Shown: positions 52,758 to 63,190, counted from the first letter of the stretch. The stretch: 64,000 bases of DNA from Lucinisca nassula (GCA_963580285.1 OY757010.1:147670675-147734674); one strand, 5' to 3'. Notes: generated from the sequence alone by a model not told the origin. A program made the numbers and translations.

Positions 52758-53089
52758 ATAAATTCAAATAAAACTCTTTAATCCGCCAGCGAAGGCATGA
52801 TTCATGATGCTGTTTTTAATTCAAAACGATCCATTTTGCTGTTACATACTCTTTAATGCCTTTTTATTTCTCATTATGATCTCCGAACTTATACACGTAC
52901 GAATTTAAAGGGTTGGGCAACAACCTTGGACAAAGGGGACGGTTGAACGCATTTATTCTGGCTTTCCAGAACGTTTTTACCACATCCCCTACTTATGAAC
53001 AACGGCAACCCAACGTATTTAGTTTCGGCATTGGTGGGGAGGGGAGACTCTTGAATTTATAGATTCCTTTCTTTGCTACTGAAAATAGT

Positions 53090-53345
53090 AAGTTTTTGTA
53101 AATGGCATGGACCCAATATGAGTTAACGGCGAGTATATCTGGAGTGTGTTCCAGTTTTTGTCTGGGTCCCGAATGGGGTCCACTGTTATACTCCCTGCAT
53201 ATTAATCATATTTCCACCGACATTGACTCAGAAATAAGACTGTTCGCAGACGACTGGGTGTGCTGCCGGGACATTAGAGTTACAGAGGACTTAAGTAAAC
53301 TTCGGAACCAAATGGATAGACTCGGATGCTGGGCATGAAAAAGTG
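53090..53345 (+). pseudogene. LINE reverse-transcriptase fragment
   Basis: The plus frame reads GPEWGPLLYSLHINHISTDI, then SEIRLFADDWVCCRDI with the ADD catalytic motif, then LGCWA and a stop. It is a Jockey/CR1-type RT piece of fewer than 80 codons, cut by the adjoining MITE-1a. Confidence 0.7.
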
Positions 53346-53351
53346 GCATGA

Positions 53352-53624
53352 CATCATGCGAACAAGTCCGTGAAATGAACACACCTTACTTTACATAGAG
53401 AAAACTGGGATTTAAGGGGATATACATACTTTTTTATTATATCTGCTATAAGACATAGGTTGTGGGTACACGTTAGAACCGCCTCCTTGAGACGGTTCTA
53501 ACGATCACCCACAACCTATGTTTGTAGTATATATAAGAAACATATCATGGATTTTCATCAGAGAAGTAGCCATTCAGGAGATGTGAAAAAATACACTATG
53601 TCGTACGGGTGTCTTACCAGAATG
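53352..53624 (+). mobile_element. MITE-1a copy
   Basis: It runs from CATCATGCGAACAAGTCC to GTGTCTTACCAGAATG. The central hairpin is nearly perfect (AACCGCCTCCTTGAGACGGTT). Confidence 0.77.
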
Positions 53625-53808
53625 AGTGTTTAATGCTATACATTAAGCAGATAACTAGGCAGAGAACAAATTTGAGGGTTCGTGCATTAGAACTCCTTGA
53701 GTATTATTTCACATGATTTTCGGACTCCCAGAAATTCGAGGGCGAATCTCAATGTGGATGGGGAGAATGGCATAGGGTATATGTATATAGCACACTTGTA
53801 CTGCCTTT

Positions 53809-53893
53809 CGATACAAGCCGGCTTTTGTAGCAACGTGGTAGATTTGCTTATCAATCCGGCGGCCTGGGTTCGAACCACGACCGGGCCAAAGAT
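53809..53893 (+). mobile_element. SINE head fragment, tRNA-like
   Basis: AGCAACGTGGTAGATTTGC and B box GGGTTCGAACC in tRNA-like spacing. The acceptor ends do not pair, so it is not a tRNA gene. Confidence 0.45.
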
Positions 53894-53914
53894 GTGTAGC
53901 ATTTTTGTTGCCTG

Positions 53915-54010
53915 TTACACAATGTCAGTAAAAATGTCATTAATGTCCACGAAGACCAAAACTGGACCGAAAACGGCACCTTGTGAGACACCAGACAAAA
54001 TATCAGCCCA
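53915..54010 (-). pseudogene. LINE reverse-transcriptase fragment
   Basis: The minus frame reads WADILSGVSQGAVFGPVLVF then INDIFTD, corresponding to the GVPQGSVLGPLLF region. It is isolated and inactive. Confidence 0.6.
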
Positions 54011-54016
54011 ATCCTA

Positions 54017-54111
54017 AGTTTCTCTGTTAGGTTCGGCAATAGTATACATGGTGTTGGGGTCATCTGGATGATCAGCATCGCTAAACTCAAACTCATCCAT
54101 AATGTATCTTT
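54017..54111 (-). other. possible short exon
   Basis: On minus a pyrimidine tract ending TTTATTTCAG precedes AAAGATACATTATGG. The frame reads MDEFEFSDADHPDDPNTMYT and stops nine codons later. It is acidic and unrecognised, and may be a real exon truncated by the LINE fragment beside it. Confidence 0.2.
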
Positions 54112-54194
54112 CTGAAATAAAAAATATAAGACTCTTACTTTGGTATTCTTGCGGCATGAATGTCGTAACAATGGAGAGAAGTATAGTTGTAAAA

Positions 54195-54285
54195 AAGGGG
54201 GAATAATCGCCTATGTAGAGATTCGAACCTGGGACGATCTGGTAAAATCAATTGGTCTAAGCACTAAGCCAACGAGTTAACTGTC
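54195..54285 (-). mobile_element. tRNA-like SINE head remnant
   Basis: On minus, TTGGCTTAGTGCTTAGACC and GGTTCGAATCTC are spaced as A and B boxes. Stems do not pair fully. Confidence 0.4.
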
Positions 54286-54675
54286 TTCCTCAGTTGTCTT
54301 CCGCATAATCAACCAAAGGAGGTATAATGTAGGTTAGGTGCATCGGGCCGTAACACCTCACCCCTTTTTTCCAAGTCCGTATGTTGACGCGAGGTCATTT
54401 TTGCGAAAAAAAAAAATCAAATCCCGGGCGAGTCAACATCTTCCGACATGACAGCCATAATGAAGGAATGGAGCATAGCTAAAAAAAGTAATCGACTCTG
54501 TGCCAAAGAGTCGTACCCATGGCGCAGTTGTCATTGGTTATAAACCTGTAGGCCAAGGGGGATAATTCAGGATTAGAAGTTGTGGGCCGTAACAATATCA
54601 GGGGCGTAGCTGGAAGAAAATCATTTGTACGCAAACCAAGGAAAATGCTAAAAATAATAGCTCCGTTTACCAAAT

Positions 54676-54745
54676 GGGGACCACTCTTACAGGAAAGAAT
54701 TTGCTCCCATCACGGAGCAAATTCTTTCCTGTAAGTGCGGTCCCC
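54676..54745. repeat. near-perfect palindrome
   Basis: GGGGACCACTCTTACAGGAA...TTGCTCC pairs with GGAGCAA...TTCCTGTAAGTGCGGTCCCC. The inner part resembles the interior of MITE-3 (GGAAAGAATTTGCTCC). Confidence 0.6.
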
Positions 54746-54812
54746 GTGGCAGAGGAGGAAACTATATTAGCTAATAAATAGTGTTGCGTATATCCCAGAC
54801 AAATACAACTTT

Positions 54813-54972
54813 TCTTCTTCTTCTTCTTCTTCTTCTTCTTCTTCTTCTTCTTCTTCTTCTTCTTCTTCATCATCATCATTTTCTTCTTTTTTTTCTTTTT
54901 TTCTTCTTCCTCTTCTTCTCTCTGCTTCTTTTTTTTTCTTCATCTTCCTCTTCTTTTTCTTCTACGTCTATT
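54813..54972. repeat. (CTT)n polypyrimidine tract
   Basis: CTT repeats of ~55 bases are followed by ~100 bases of mixed C/T. Poly-Lys and poly-Leu open frames here are artefacts. Confidence 0.95.
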
Positions 54973-54977
54973 TTTGA

Positions 54978-55124
54978 CCGCCCCCGCCCATAGGGGCTTG
55001 AAGAAATATATGGGCTGCATGATGCTTCCACGCAGAGCTGAAACTGACCCGCACACTAGTACTGGTTAACCGCTTATAGGATCTAAGCCTGTCCAGGAAC
55101 CGCGGTGCGAGGCGGACCGTCCAT
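54978..55124 (+). mobile_element. SINE-1 head half
   Basis: CGCCCCCGCCCATAGGGGC through GCGAGGCGGACCGTCCAT, then an abrupt switch to SINE-2. Confidence 0.7.
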
Positions 55125-55268
55125 TAAACAGCCCAGCAAACACTATTTAGGTCACATCGAGCCAGTTAGTTTACCTTGAAGGCTTATAAAACCAACACAG
55201 TGCATATTCTTACGCCAGAATTTGACAACTGCCTTTCTTAAGTCAGTGAAAGGGAGAAAATGACCGTT
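55125..55268 (-). mobile_element. SINE-2 3' part
   Basis: GCCCAGCAAACACTATTTAGG through GACAACTGCCTTTCTTAAG, reading tail to body on plus. Confidence 0.6.
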
Positions 55269-55400
55269 TGTGTATTTTGAGTTAAACGTCCCAGCAACCC
55301 GCTAAGGTTATACAGAGAGTGGACCCCAGTTTAACGACTCGTCAGAAAGTTTGGAGAAGCCAAAACTCGAACCCAGGACTCCTGGTTTATGAGGTGAGTG
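55269..55400 (-). mobile_element. tRNA-headed SINE fragment
   Basis: On minus, GGAGTCCTGGGTTCGAG (B-box-like) leads to a tail GCTGGGACGTTTAACTC. Confidence 0.45.
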
Positions 55401-55919
55401 AAACAGAATGATTACCAAAGAGAACATTTCATGGCACACCCATTTCAGATTCTTTTTCTTGCATTACTTCAATCTTAAAACGTAGAGTTTGAATCTGCGG
55501 TCACTTCGACTGCTAACGTCTATTGTGACGTTTAGTGACGTCGCATTACGGACAGCGTACACGACTTTCTAAACAAATAGCGCACATCAAACACCCTTTG
55601 AGTTAAACACCTCAGAATTCTCGTCTTCAACACCATCCCTTCGTAGAAAACCCGGGTAGGGTAAAAGTTTCTATTCCAGGGTACAATCTAGGATTTCCTC
55701 GTCTGGTGTGCTAGAACTTGCATACGGGGATAGTCTTTCGTTGCTGCTTTCGGCGATCAGACTATCTGCTTGCGCAACTTCTTTACTCACAAATTATTTT
55801 GCAGATTCTTGTGGTTGCACTGTGAGTGCTGTCTCATTGAAGTTAGTTTTGCTCAGTATAGCTCATTGTTGGCTATTTGAACGGTCCCTCTGTTTTTTAT
55901 ATTGTTTACATGTTTATGT
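55401..55919. other. no recognisable feature
   Basis: Several CpGs and two GTGACGT sites occur near 55528-55545. No supported gene or repeat was seen. Confidence 0.35.
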
Positions 55920-55929
55920 ACAGGTTATT

Positions 55930-56205
55930 CTTGGGCCCCATCCGCCGCTGCTTGGGGGGAATAAACGGGCTGCATGATACTTCGCACAGGACTACTGGTT
56001 AACCACTTAGAAGGTTTTACTCTTCCCGGGCAAAGTGGTGCGAGTCCGACCGTTCCTTCATATACCCTATTATTCTCCTTAGGTGGTAGGTTTGAGATGT
56101 CGTTAATTCTCAATAACGGATACAAAGAATTGCAAAATTGGAAACAATGCCAAAATGACCTTGATAGTGTTGACAGAGACGTCAAAGCTCAATTCAAACA
56201 AACAA
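55930..56205 (+). mobile_element. SINE-1 with TSD
   Basis: It is diverged but full length. Exact duplications ACAGGTTATT lie at 55920-55929 and 56206-56215. Confidence 0.82.
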
Positions 56206-56215
56206 ACAGGTTATT

Positions 56216-57337
56216 TGTTTGTGACATTTTTTATGGATTATAGCGACTGTCTATTGTGCATATGTTTTAAAAAGTTGTCTCCATGTCACACCTTACAACC
56301 CAAAACACTCAGTTTTTGTTTTAGGAATGGCCAAGCGTACACTGTACATATTGTAATTTTTTCAACTAAAGGACAAATATATATCGTTCCTCTTGGCTAT
56401 TTCTTGAAAAATGGCGCTTATAATGGGTAAAAACGTCCAAATACGGTTTTCCATAATCGTGTTTGTTGTTCCATCTGTTCCGTGTTTAGTGTACCCAAAC
56501 ACAACACATGATCCGTCAAGAAAAATCGGTACGATTCTGATTTAAACTATTTTTTTTATAAATTATTAAAAATAGTATACTTACTTTGATGCCTAGAGAC
56601 ATGAAAAACCCAAGAATGCTCGTGTATATGTCATTTATTTTTGATTGATAGACCCTTAAAACTTGAAGTTTTGTTTTTCTACCTATTTTGGCCTAATTTG
56701 TGGCTTTGATTTCACTTCTCTGACCGTGTCATACCTTAAAATTTGGAAAGACAACAAAAACACAATCTGTTGTCATCGCAAAACCAACAGAAAAACGTAA
56801 ATCTTGATATGTTCGACAAAATAAAGGAAACATTGTACTCACACTTTTCTCCCGTCAAAGAAAAACAGTAGCGTTTGTTGTACTCAGTCGCGTCACGTTG
56901 TACCGCGGTAACCGGTGTGCACCTGGCAATTCCTTGTTTTCAACATTTCCTGGTGCAGTACATTAAATGTATACAGTAATCTCATCATATAGGAGGTTTT
57001 AGGAATTCCGTTTATGACGTCATTCTTGCGCATGCGCAAAGCACTGGCCGTCAATTGAAACGGCCATCGCTATTCAAATGTATTGGCGGAACTTAAAATG
57101 CTAACAATATTCAGACATTTTGAGAGAAAATATACCTGTTTACAATGAAATAATTCCTCGACAAGGAAAGAATGATATTTTGCTTTTATTACTGAAATTC
57201 ATTTATCCTGGATCCGTTTTTAATTGTCGAAAATCTCTTTGTGAATGGCTTGAGATACCGTTATTCACGAAAGCTTACTTACAAAATGTCCAGCGATTTG
57301 TCTGCATGTATATGTGCAATTTTAATAAATTGAAGAG
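56216..57337. other. mostly unrecognised; transposon remnant near 56850-56965
   Basis: GTTGTACTCAGTCGCGTCACG and GTACCGCGGTAACCGGTGTG are inverted relatives of 51940-51985, suggesting a shared DNA-transposon end. The rest shows nothing I can support. Confidence 0.3.
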
Positions 57338-57380
57338 TTAATGCCGTCATGGTTGTTTTGGTCTTCAAAATTTATTTGGA

Positions 57381-57789
57381 AATGTAAATAGTGTATGCCC
57401 AGATCAGACGCCGCGTTCTGCTGCGTCTGATTTGGGCCTGCACTGTTTGCCACTTACCCCTTTTGGGATTTCCGCTTTTGTTTGTTTTGAGGTTAAACGT
57501 CCCCGTCAGCACAATTTAGGTCATTTTGGAGACGTTGCTTCCAATTTTGTGGGACTTTTACCCAACATTGAGATGAAATGACATCTCAATCCCTGTCGCC
57601 TAATGAAACAAAAAGGGTTTATAAGAATGGACGGGCCTACTCGCAGCAATTTTCCTGGGTAGGATTAGACCTAAGCGGATTACCAGTACTCATGTGCGGT
57701 CGGTATCAGCTCTGCGTGGAAGCAGCCCAATCTATTTCTCCAAGCCCGGATGGGCGGGGGCGGGGGATTTCTGGTACCAAATGGGTTAA
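57381..57789. mobile_element. MITE-2 split by a SINE-1
   Basis: The hairpin 57386-57452 (AAATAGTGTATGCCCAGATC.../...TTGGGCCTGCACTGTTTGCC) is followed by TTTTGGGATTTCC. After the SINE-1 the sequence resumes with GATTTCTGGTACCAAATGGG and GTTAA. Confidence 0.7.
57473..57763 (-). mobile_element. SINE-1 nested in MITE-2
   Basis: It is full length, with short duplications GGGATTTC at 57465-57472 and 57764-57771. Confidence 0.78.
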
Positions 57790-58049
57790 TATAAGGGCTG
57801 GGAAGGTTGAACAAATCTACAAATCTACCAGATTTTACTGTAAAATCTTGCACTTGCGAAGGAGTGTTTCATTCTCATGCACTGAAAGGGTGTTCTATGT
57901 TTGTTTTGAATTAAATGTTCTAATCACACTGAGTCTTGATGGGTCCGAGCACTGGGCAAATGGCATTTTATTAAGCGCCGTATTATCGCCAACGCAACGT
58001 TCTGACCTTTCATCGACGTTGCAAAGTCAAATTCGTTTGATGTTAAGTA

Positions 58050-58330
58050 GAGACTTTAAGTAGACTTTATTTATAGAGGGTTACTCAGTTGGCATAGCCA
58101 ATCTTCCCTGAGGCCCTCGTAAAACATATATAGTGATTACATACATAACAATTATATTAGACATTTAAGCAAACACAAGAATTAAACAATCATAGATTTT
58201 AACATGAAATGGATGGAAAAATGAGACGGACGCATGAAAAGATAATAGTTACATGAAAATACTCGCTCACCCATATAAAAAGCTCGCACGTAATCAACAA
58301 ATTATTCATGAAAACGTGCAATATATACAA
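58050..58330 (-). repeat. probable LINE 3' end
   Basis: On minus, an AT-rich stretch with GGGCCTCAGGGAAGATTGGC and GTAACCCTCTATAAATAAAG ends like a LINE 3' UTR. There is no ORF. Confidence 0.35.
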
Positions 58331-58611
58331 TCATGCTATTGCACAGCTACAAATACTTAATGTTAAAAATGTGAAACAGGCATGCAGATACCATGTATTA
58401 TTGCCAAGTTTTCTATTCAAGATGCCATCGTTTGGTACCGTTTTATGACGATACATTGGATGACGTCGTATGGCAATAACGTTGCGCGAAACTTTGTCAA
58501 ATTTATGCTTACAAGTGTAAAATCAAAATTTGGAGCTTTGAAACTTGCTAACACACAGAAATAACAAAACATTTATCGGTTTACAATGAAAGGGCTACAA
58601 CACTGATACCT

Positions 58612-58925
58612 GAGGCCCCCTTCCCATCAGGGCCTGAAGAAACAGATCTGGCTGCATGATGCCCTTAGGCAGGGCCAAAACCGACTGCTCATGGGCACCG
58701 GCAAATCACTCAGCGTTTCTAAGCCTGTCCAGACGAAGAGGTGCGAGTAGGACCGTTCATTCAAGCATACACCTTATTGGTTTGATTGGGCGACGGGGCC
58801 TGAGATTTCATTTCATCTCGACCTCGGGCAAGAATCCCAACACATTGGAAGCAACGTTGCCAAAATGACCTTTACAAAGTTAATGTAATGGGGGTGGGGG
58901 GGGAGGCTAAACTTCAATTCTAATC
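58612..58925 (+). mobile_element. SINE-1, diverged
   Basis: The head GGCCCCCTTCCCATCAGGGC leads to a tail interrupted by a G run (GGGGGTGGGGGGGGAGG) before CTAAACTTCAATTC. Confidence 0.72.
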
Positions 58926-59116
58926 CACTTACGTATTTAACGAGGCCTTTAATTGGATAGCGTCAGAAAAAAAATCAATAGTATGTCCTGCGATATTATG
59001 TAGGAACCCGACGTCATGATGTAACGTCGCTTTTCATTGGCTGACGCTTGGTTTTACGCAGCTCACAGCGCTTAACGCTTTGTACAAAGAAGCACAACCG
59101 AAAAAGTGCATCAAAA

Positions 59117-59282
59117 TGGGGATAACTGTATTGAAAACCGTCACTTGGGGAGGCAAATCCCCGGCACCACGGTCGAAATTTACGTTAAACGGCTCCGCTT
59201 ACGCGTCGCCGTAAAGCGAAATTTCCAACGCAAAACCCGCAATTCACCTCCCCAAAATTACAATACATATACAGTTATCCCC
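59117..59282. mobile_element. foldback MITE
   Basis: TGGGGATAACTGTATTG and CAATACATATACAGTTATCCCC pair at the ends. CTTGGGGAGG/CCTCCCCAA and GTCGAAATTT.../...AAATTTCC pair inside. A single copy was seen. Confidence 0.6.
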
Positions 59283-59513
59283 GAAATGAACAAATACTGA
59301 TACCGGCGTATACTTTCCCGTTAGTACATCCACTCGCATCCATCGATATTTCAACCACAGCTAGACAACACTCATCCACACCCAGTGCAACAGCCTTAGA
59401 TCAAAATTTTGTAAGAAATAATTTACATTATGTCCAGGTTCACACAAGTGAACAAAACAACTTTATGTAAACACAATGATGATGATGACAATATGACGGT
59501 GGGGGTGTGGCAA

Positions 59514-62500
59514 TTATCTTTTCATCCACTCTAAACATTTTGACGCAAACGAATTAATCGAGGCTGCGTTCTTGATATCAAGTGGAATGCAGTTCCAAAT
59601 AAGTGCTCCCGAATATGACAGACTGCTTTTAAACAAATTATTGCTCGGCTTCGGTATTAAGAAATTTCGGTTGACAACCGACCGCAAATTAGAATAAGTA
59701 TCATTAACATTCCTCATTTGAAATAAGTCTGTTAAGTAGACAGGCGCAATATTGTTAGCTATTTTATACATAACTTTTGCCTTCTGTAAAAATACTGATT
59801 CATCAAACGAAAGGATTTTAAGTTGGCTTCGCGCATCTGATAAGTTAGTATAAGTGTTGCCTAGTATAATTTTACATGCTCTCCGCTGTAGTTTATTTAT
59901 CTTATTTATATTGCTATTAGATGTACTGCCCCAGATGATGCTACAATAGTCAAAATGTGTTTTTATATATGCATTATAATATAAAAGTTTATGCTCTAAA
60001 GATAGATAGTTTTTTATTTGTGACAGAAGCCATAAATTTGATGATACCTTCTTTGAGACATAATTAAAATGTGTATTCCACATGAAATTTTCGTCTATAT
60101 TTATGCCTAATACCTTTTCATTACTACTCAGTTGCAAATCTACGCCATCATACTTAAGACTTAAAATGTTATCAGTTAAGGTGACCCTTTTTTGTCTGCT
60201 GGTTATAAACATTACTTTTGTTTTAGCTGTATTGAGTACCATTCCATTTTCCTTACACCAATTTTGCAGCAACTGCAGTGCTCTTTGAAGATTATTTTCA
60301 AGAAGTGTTTTGTCTGCATGAATGTCATAAATAGTAGTATCATCAGCACATAAATCTATTTCAGAAACAGCTGTCTTCCATGTCAAGGGCATGTCGTTAA
60401 CAAATAATAAAAATAACAACGGACCCAGGATTGACCCTTGTGGGACTCCACATGGTACATTTTGTTTTTCTGACATTATACCATTTATTAAAACAGATTG
60501 TTTTCTGTTTGACAAATATGATCGGAACGAAGATAATGATAAGTTACTACATTTATATAATCCCATTTTCTTTAGAAGTATCTGATGATCTACCATGTCA
60601 AACGCTTTGCGAAAATCTACCATTACACAGCCTACAAGCTTCCCTTCATTTATTGCTTTTAACCAAGTATCAATCATCAAAAGCATGGCTGTTTCTGTTG
60701 AATGGCCTTCTCTAAAACCACTCTGCCTCTGATGAAGAAGATTATGTGAATCTAAGAATGAGGACAACTTTATTGTTACCCATTTTTCAATTATCTTAGA
60801 AAGTGTTGGCAAAATGGATATGGGGCGATAGTTATTCACTTCTTCTCTAGGCCCTACCTTAAAAACTGGACTGACCCTTGCTTGCTTCCATATGCCTGGA
60901 AAAATACCAGACTTTATACTTGAATTAATTATAAATGCTATGCTAGGTGAAAGGACTTCCGGTGCAATTTTTAATAATTTGGGACCAACAAAATCCAGCC
61001 CGGTAGACTTAGCTGTATCTAAGTGTAACAAGAAATTTGCTACAAAACTTATATTTATATTTGGGATGTTAAAATTTGCCTCAGGGCTGACTTGTTCGTG
61101 CACATAATCTTTTAAGTCATTGAAATCAGAGTCCTTAATGGGTTCTTTTAATTTAGTCGCTATATTAACGAAATACTGATTAAAGATAGTAGCAATTTCT
61201 TTATCATTTGTTACAAAACGGTCACTATCATTGACACCAAGAATATTTTCTCTACCAAGTCCCTTTCCCGAAGCTCCGAATTTTTTAAATAGTTTCCAGA
61301 CTGTTCTAGGATTATCTTTACCCTTCTCTATTTGATCTTGGTACGTTTTTCGTTTAGATGCGTTTATCTGCGTTGATACTTTATTTCTAAGAAGTTTATA
61401 TTGATCTAAATTACCATTAATTTTACATTTGTTTCTTTCTTTGATTTGATCCAAAATTTCAGGTGTTATCCAATCTGGTTGGCGTTTCTTTTTTACTCTG
61501 TGAGTTCTTAGTGGTGCGTGTCTATTTACAACTCCCAAAAATAAGGAATTCCAAATTTCAACCATTTCATCAACGCTATCAAGTGTTTCAATGATTTCCC
61601 AAGGCAGTAACAGAAGGTCTTGAATAAATAAATTCTCATCAAAAGTTTTGAAAGAACGGTAAGTGATTGTTTGGTGCGAACGTTTACCCAAGGCGAAGTT
61701 TAGCTTCCTGTTTCCGAAAATAGCATAATGATCACTAATTCCTAATTTGTTTACAGTCACATGGCTAATGTTCTCTTCTAAATTTGTATAAATATGATCA
61801 ATCAATGAACTAGTTGTTTGAGATACTCTTGTTGGTTCATTTACCATTTGACTAAGGCCTAGTGACAACATGAAATTATACCAATCCCTATCAGGATTTG
61901 CAGTAGACAAATTTTTATTGAAATCACCTAGCAGTATTATTTCTTTCTCTTCGCTAATAACATTATCAATAAAATCCTCAAATCGGTCGTTATACTCTAT
62001 TTTCGAATCAGGTGGTCTATATAAATTCCCCACAAGAAACGGTTTGCCTTTATCGGGCGTGACTTCAATCCATATACAGGCAATACCATTACTTTCGATA
62101 TCATCTCTTCGTTTTGCGTTGATTCCGTTTCGAACGTAGACTAGCAGACCCCCACCGCCATTATCATAATTATCCTTTCGAAAAGGAGTTTGAAATCCAT
62201 CAATTAAAAACGCATTTGTGGTTTTATGGCCTTTTAACTTGGTTTCACTAATACCAAATATGTGCAGGTTACTATTTTCAGGTAATGTAAGCAATAATTC
62301 TAGCTCAGAAAATTTTGAGAGATTTTGTCCGCATATGCCCTGTATATTTATGTGTCTAAAATTAATTCCTTTTTCAGGCAAATTAAAAGAGATGGCACCT
62401 TTATGTATGCTAGTAGAACCACTCATACGATTCTGTAAACTACTATCTGCACGTGCTTCGTTTCTGCCAGTTATACTTGCACAATTATTTTCACGAAATA

Positions 62501-62777
62501 CTGAATTAGAAATTGACTGGCGAATTTGACTAGGCTCACAGGATTTAGATTTTACAACACATGATTTAAGAATTGATACAGAACGTTCTATATTATCGGT
62601 CTCATCACTGTTTTGCAGATCATCAGAAAGAAACACTGTCTCTGAAAATTCACAGGCGCATACCCGAGAGTTACAATTATAGCATACATCGCTTAATATA
62701 TTAAACCGTTGGTTTGATGTAGACACGACGTTGTTGACACGGTACATGCCAGTTGGCATGGAGTTATTTAGCAACAA
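59514..62777 (-). CDS. LINE ORF2: EEP endonuclease and reverse transcriptase
   Basis: This 1087-residue protein makes cDNA and nicks the target during retrotransposition. An N-terminal Cys-rich stretch (VCYNCNSRVCAC, 31-42) lacks a clear zinc-finger pattern. The endonuclease/exonuclease/phosphatase domain spans ~140-352, with HINIQ, SETK (E178), GDFN (284-287), SLIDH (D327) and SDH (349-350). The RT spans ~635-880: NNYRPISILP, VDFRKAFDMVD (D721), GVPQGSILGP and LCADDTT (D812, D813), with Cys where Tyr or Phe is usual. A thumb and C-terminal region end in a SYSGALIWNCIPLDIK-type motif. There is no RNase H. The layout fits the Jockey/CR1 supergroup; the exact clade is undecided. The frame has no stops, so the copy is young or still active. 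No ORF1 was found upstream, and the 3' UTR contains CAT repeats near 59470-59485. Confidence 0.92.
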   Translation of the reverse strand: MLLNNSMPTGMYRVNNVVSTSNQRFNILSDVCYNCNSRVCACEFSETVFLSDDLQNSDETDNIERSVSILKSCVVKSKSCEPSQIRQSISNSVFRENNCASITGRNEARADSSLQNRMSGSTSIHKGAISFNLPEKGINFRHINIQGICGQNLSKFSELELLLTLPENSNLHIFGISETKLKGHKTTNAFLIDGFQTPFRKDNYDNGGGGLLVYVRNGINAKRRDDIESNGIACIWIEVTPDKGKPFLVGNLYRPPDSKIEYNDRFEDFIDNVISEEKEIILLGDFNKNLSTANPDRDWYNFMLSLGLSQMVNEPTRVSQTTSSLIDHIYTNLEENISHVTVNKLGISDHYAIFGNRKLNFALGKRSHQTITYRSFKTFDENLFIQDLLLLPWEIIETLDSVDEMVEIWNSLFLGVVNRHAPLRTHRVKKKRQPDWITPEILDQIKERNKCKINGNLDQYKLLRNKVSTQINASKRKTYQDQIEKGKDNPRTVWKLFKKFGASGKGLGRENILGVNDSDRFVTNDKEIATIFNQYFVNIATKLKEPIKDSDFNDLKDYVHEQVSPEANFNIPNINISFVANFLLHLDTAKSTGLDFVGPKLLKIAPEVLSPSIAFIINSSIKSGIFPGIWKQARVSPVFKVGPREEVNNYRPISILPTLSKIIEKWVTIKLSSFLDSHNLLHQRQSGFREGHSTETAMLLMIDTWLKAINEGKLVGCVMVDFRKAFDMVDHQILLKKMGLYKCSNLSLSSFRSYLSNRKQSVLINGIMSEKQNVPCGVPQGSILGPLLFLLFVNDMPLTWKTAVSEIDLCADDTTIYDIHADKTLLENNLQRALQLLQNWCKENGMVLNTAKTKVMFITSRQKRVTLTDNILSLKYDGVDLQLSSNEKVLGINIDENFMWNTHFNYVSKKVSSNLWLLSQIKNYLSLEHKLLYYNAYIKTHFDYCSIIWGSTSNSNINKINKLQRRACKIILGNTYTNLSDARSQLKILSFDESVFLQKAKVMYKIANNIAPVYLTDLFQMRNVNDTYSNLRSVVNRNFLIPKPSNNLFKSSLSYSGALIWNCIPLDIKNAASINSFASKCLEWMKR

Positions 62778-62913
62778 ACTGTAATTTACATTTACCTACG
62801 CTCGCTAATTGCTGGTACGCTGAGAGAGGGAGAGAGAGGGAGGACCATGTTGGGTCGTACGTTTAATATATCTTTAAGAGCAGTTAATTAAGAAAATAAC
62901 ACTTGGGATTTGC
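62778..62913 (-). other. LINE 5' flank
   Basis: It includes a GAGAGAGGG run near 62823-62842. The 5' boundary of the LINE is not resolvable without another copy. Confidence 0.35.
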
Positions 62914-63190
62914 CATCATGAAAACACGCCTATGCGAATTTGACCCTCTAAAACCCCACTTTTATACAGTAAAACTGGGGTTTACAGGGGTAAACATTAT
63001 TTTTCTTATTTCTGCTCAAAAAAGTAGATTGTGGGTACTCGATAGAACTGCCTCCTCGAGGCGGGTCTATGGAGTCCCCGCAATCTATCTTTTGAGCAAA
63101 ATTAAGAAAATTATTACCATTTTTCATCTTAAAATTTCCATTTTTTGGCTAAAAAATTGATAATGTATTTGTATAGGCATGTTTTCGTTA
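62914..63190 (+). mobile_element. MITE-1b copy, complete
   Basis: It runs from CATCATGAAAACACGCC to AGGCATGTTTTCGTTA. The central hairpin is eroded (GAACTGCCTCCTCGAGGCGGGTC). Confidence 0.77.

Noticed and set aside
54667..54993. Poly-Lys and poly-Leu open frames
   Set aside because: These are artefacts of the CTT polypyrimidine tract.
57578..58063. 161-codon plus-strand open frame
   Set aside because: The first half is a SINE-1 read antisense, and the rest has no family resemblance.
60082..62529. Plus-strand open frames inside the LINE
   Set aside because: They are shadows of the intact minus-strand ORF2.
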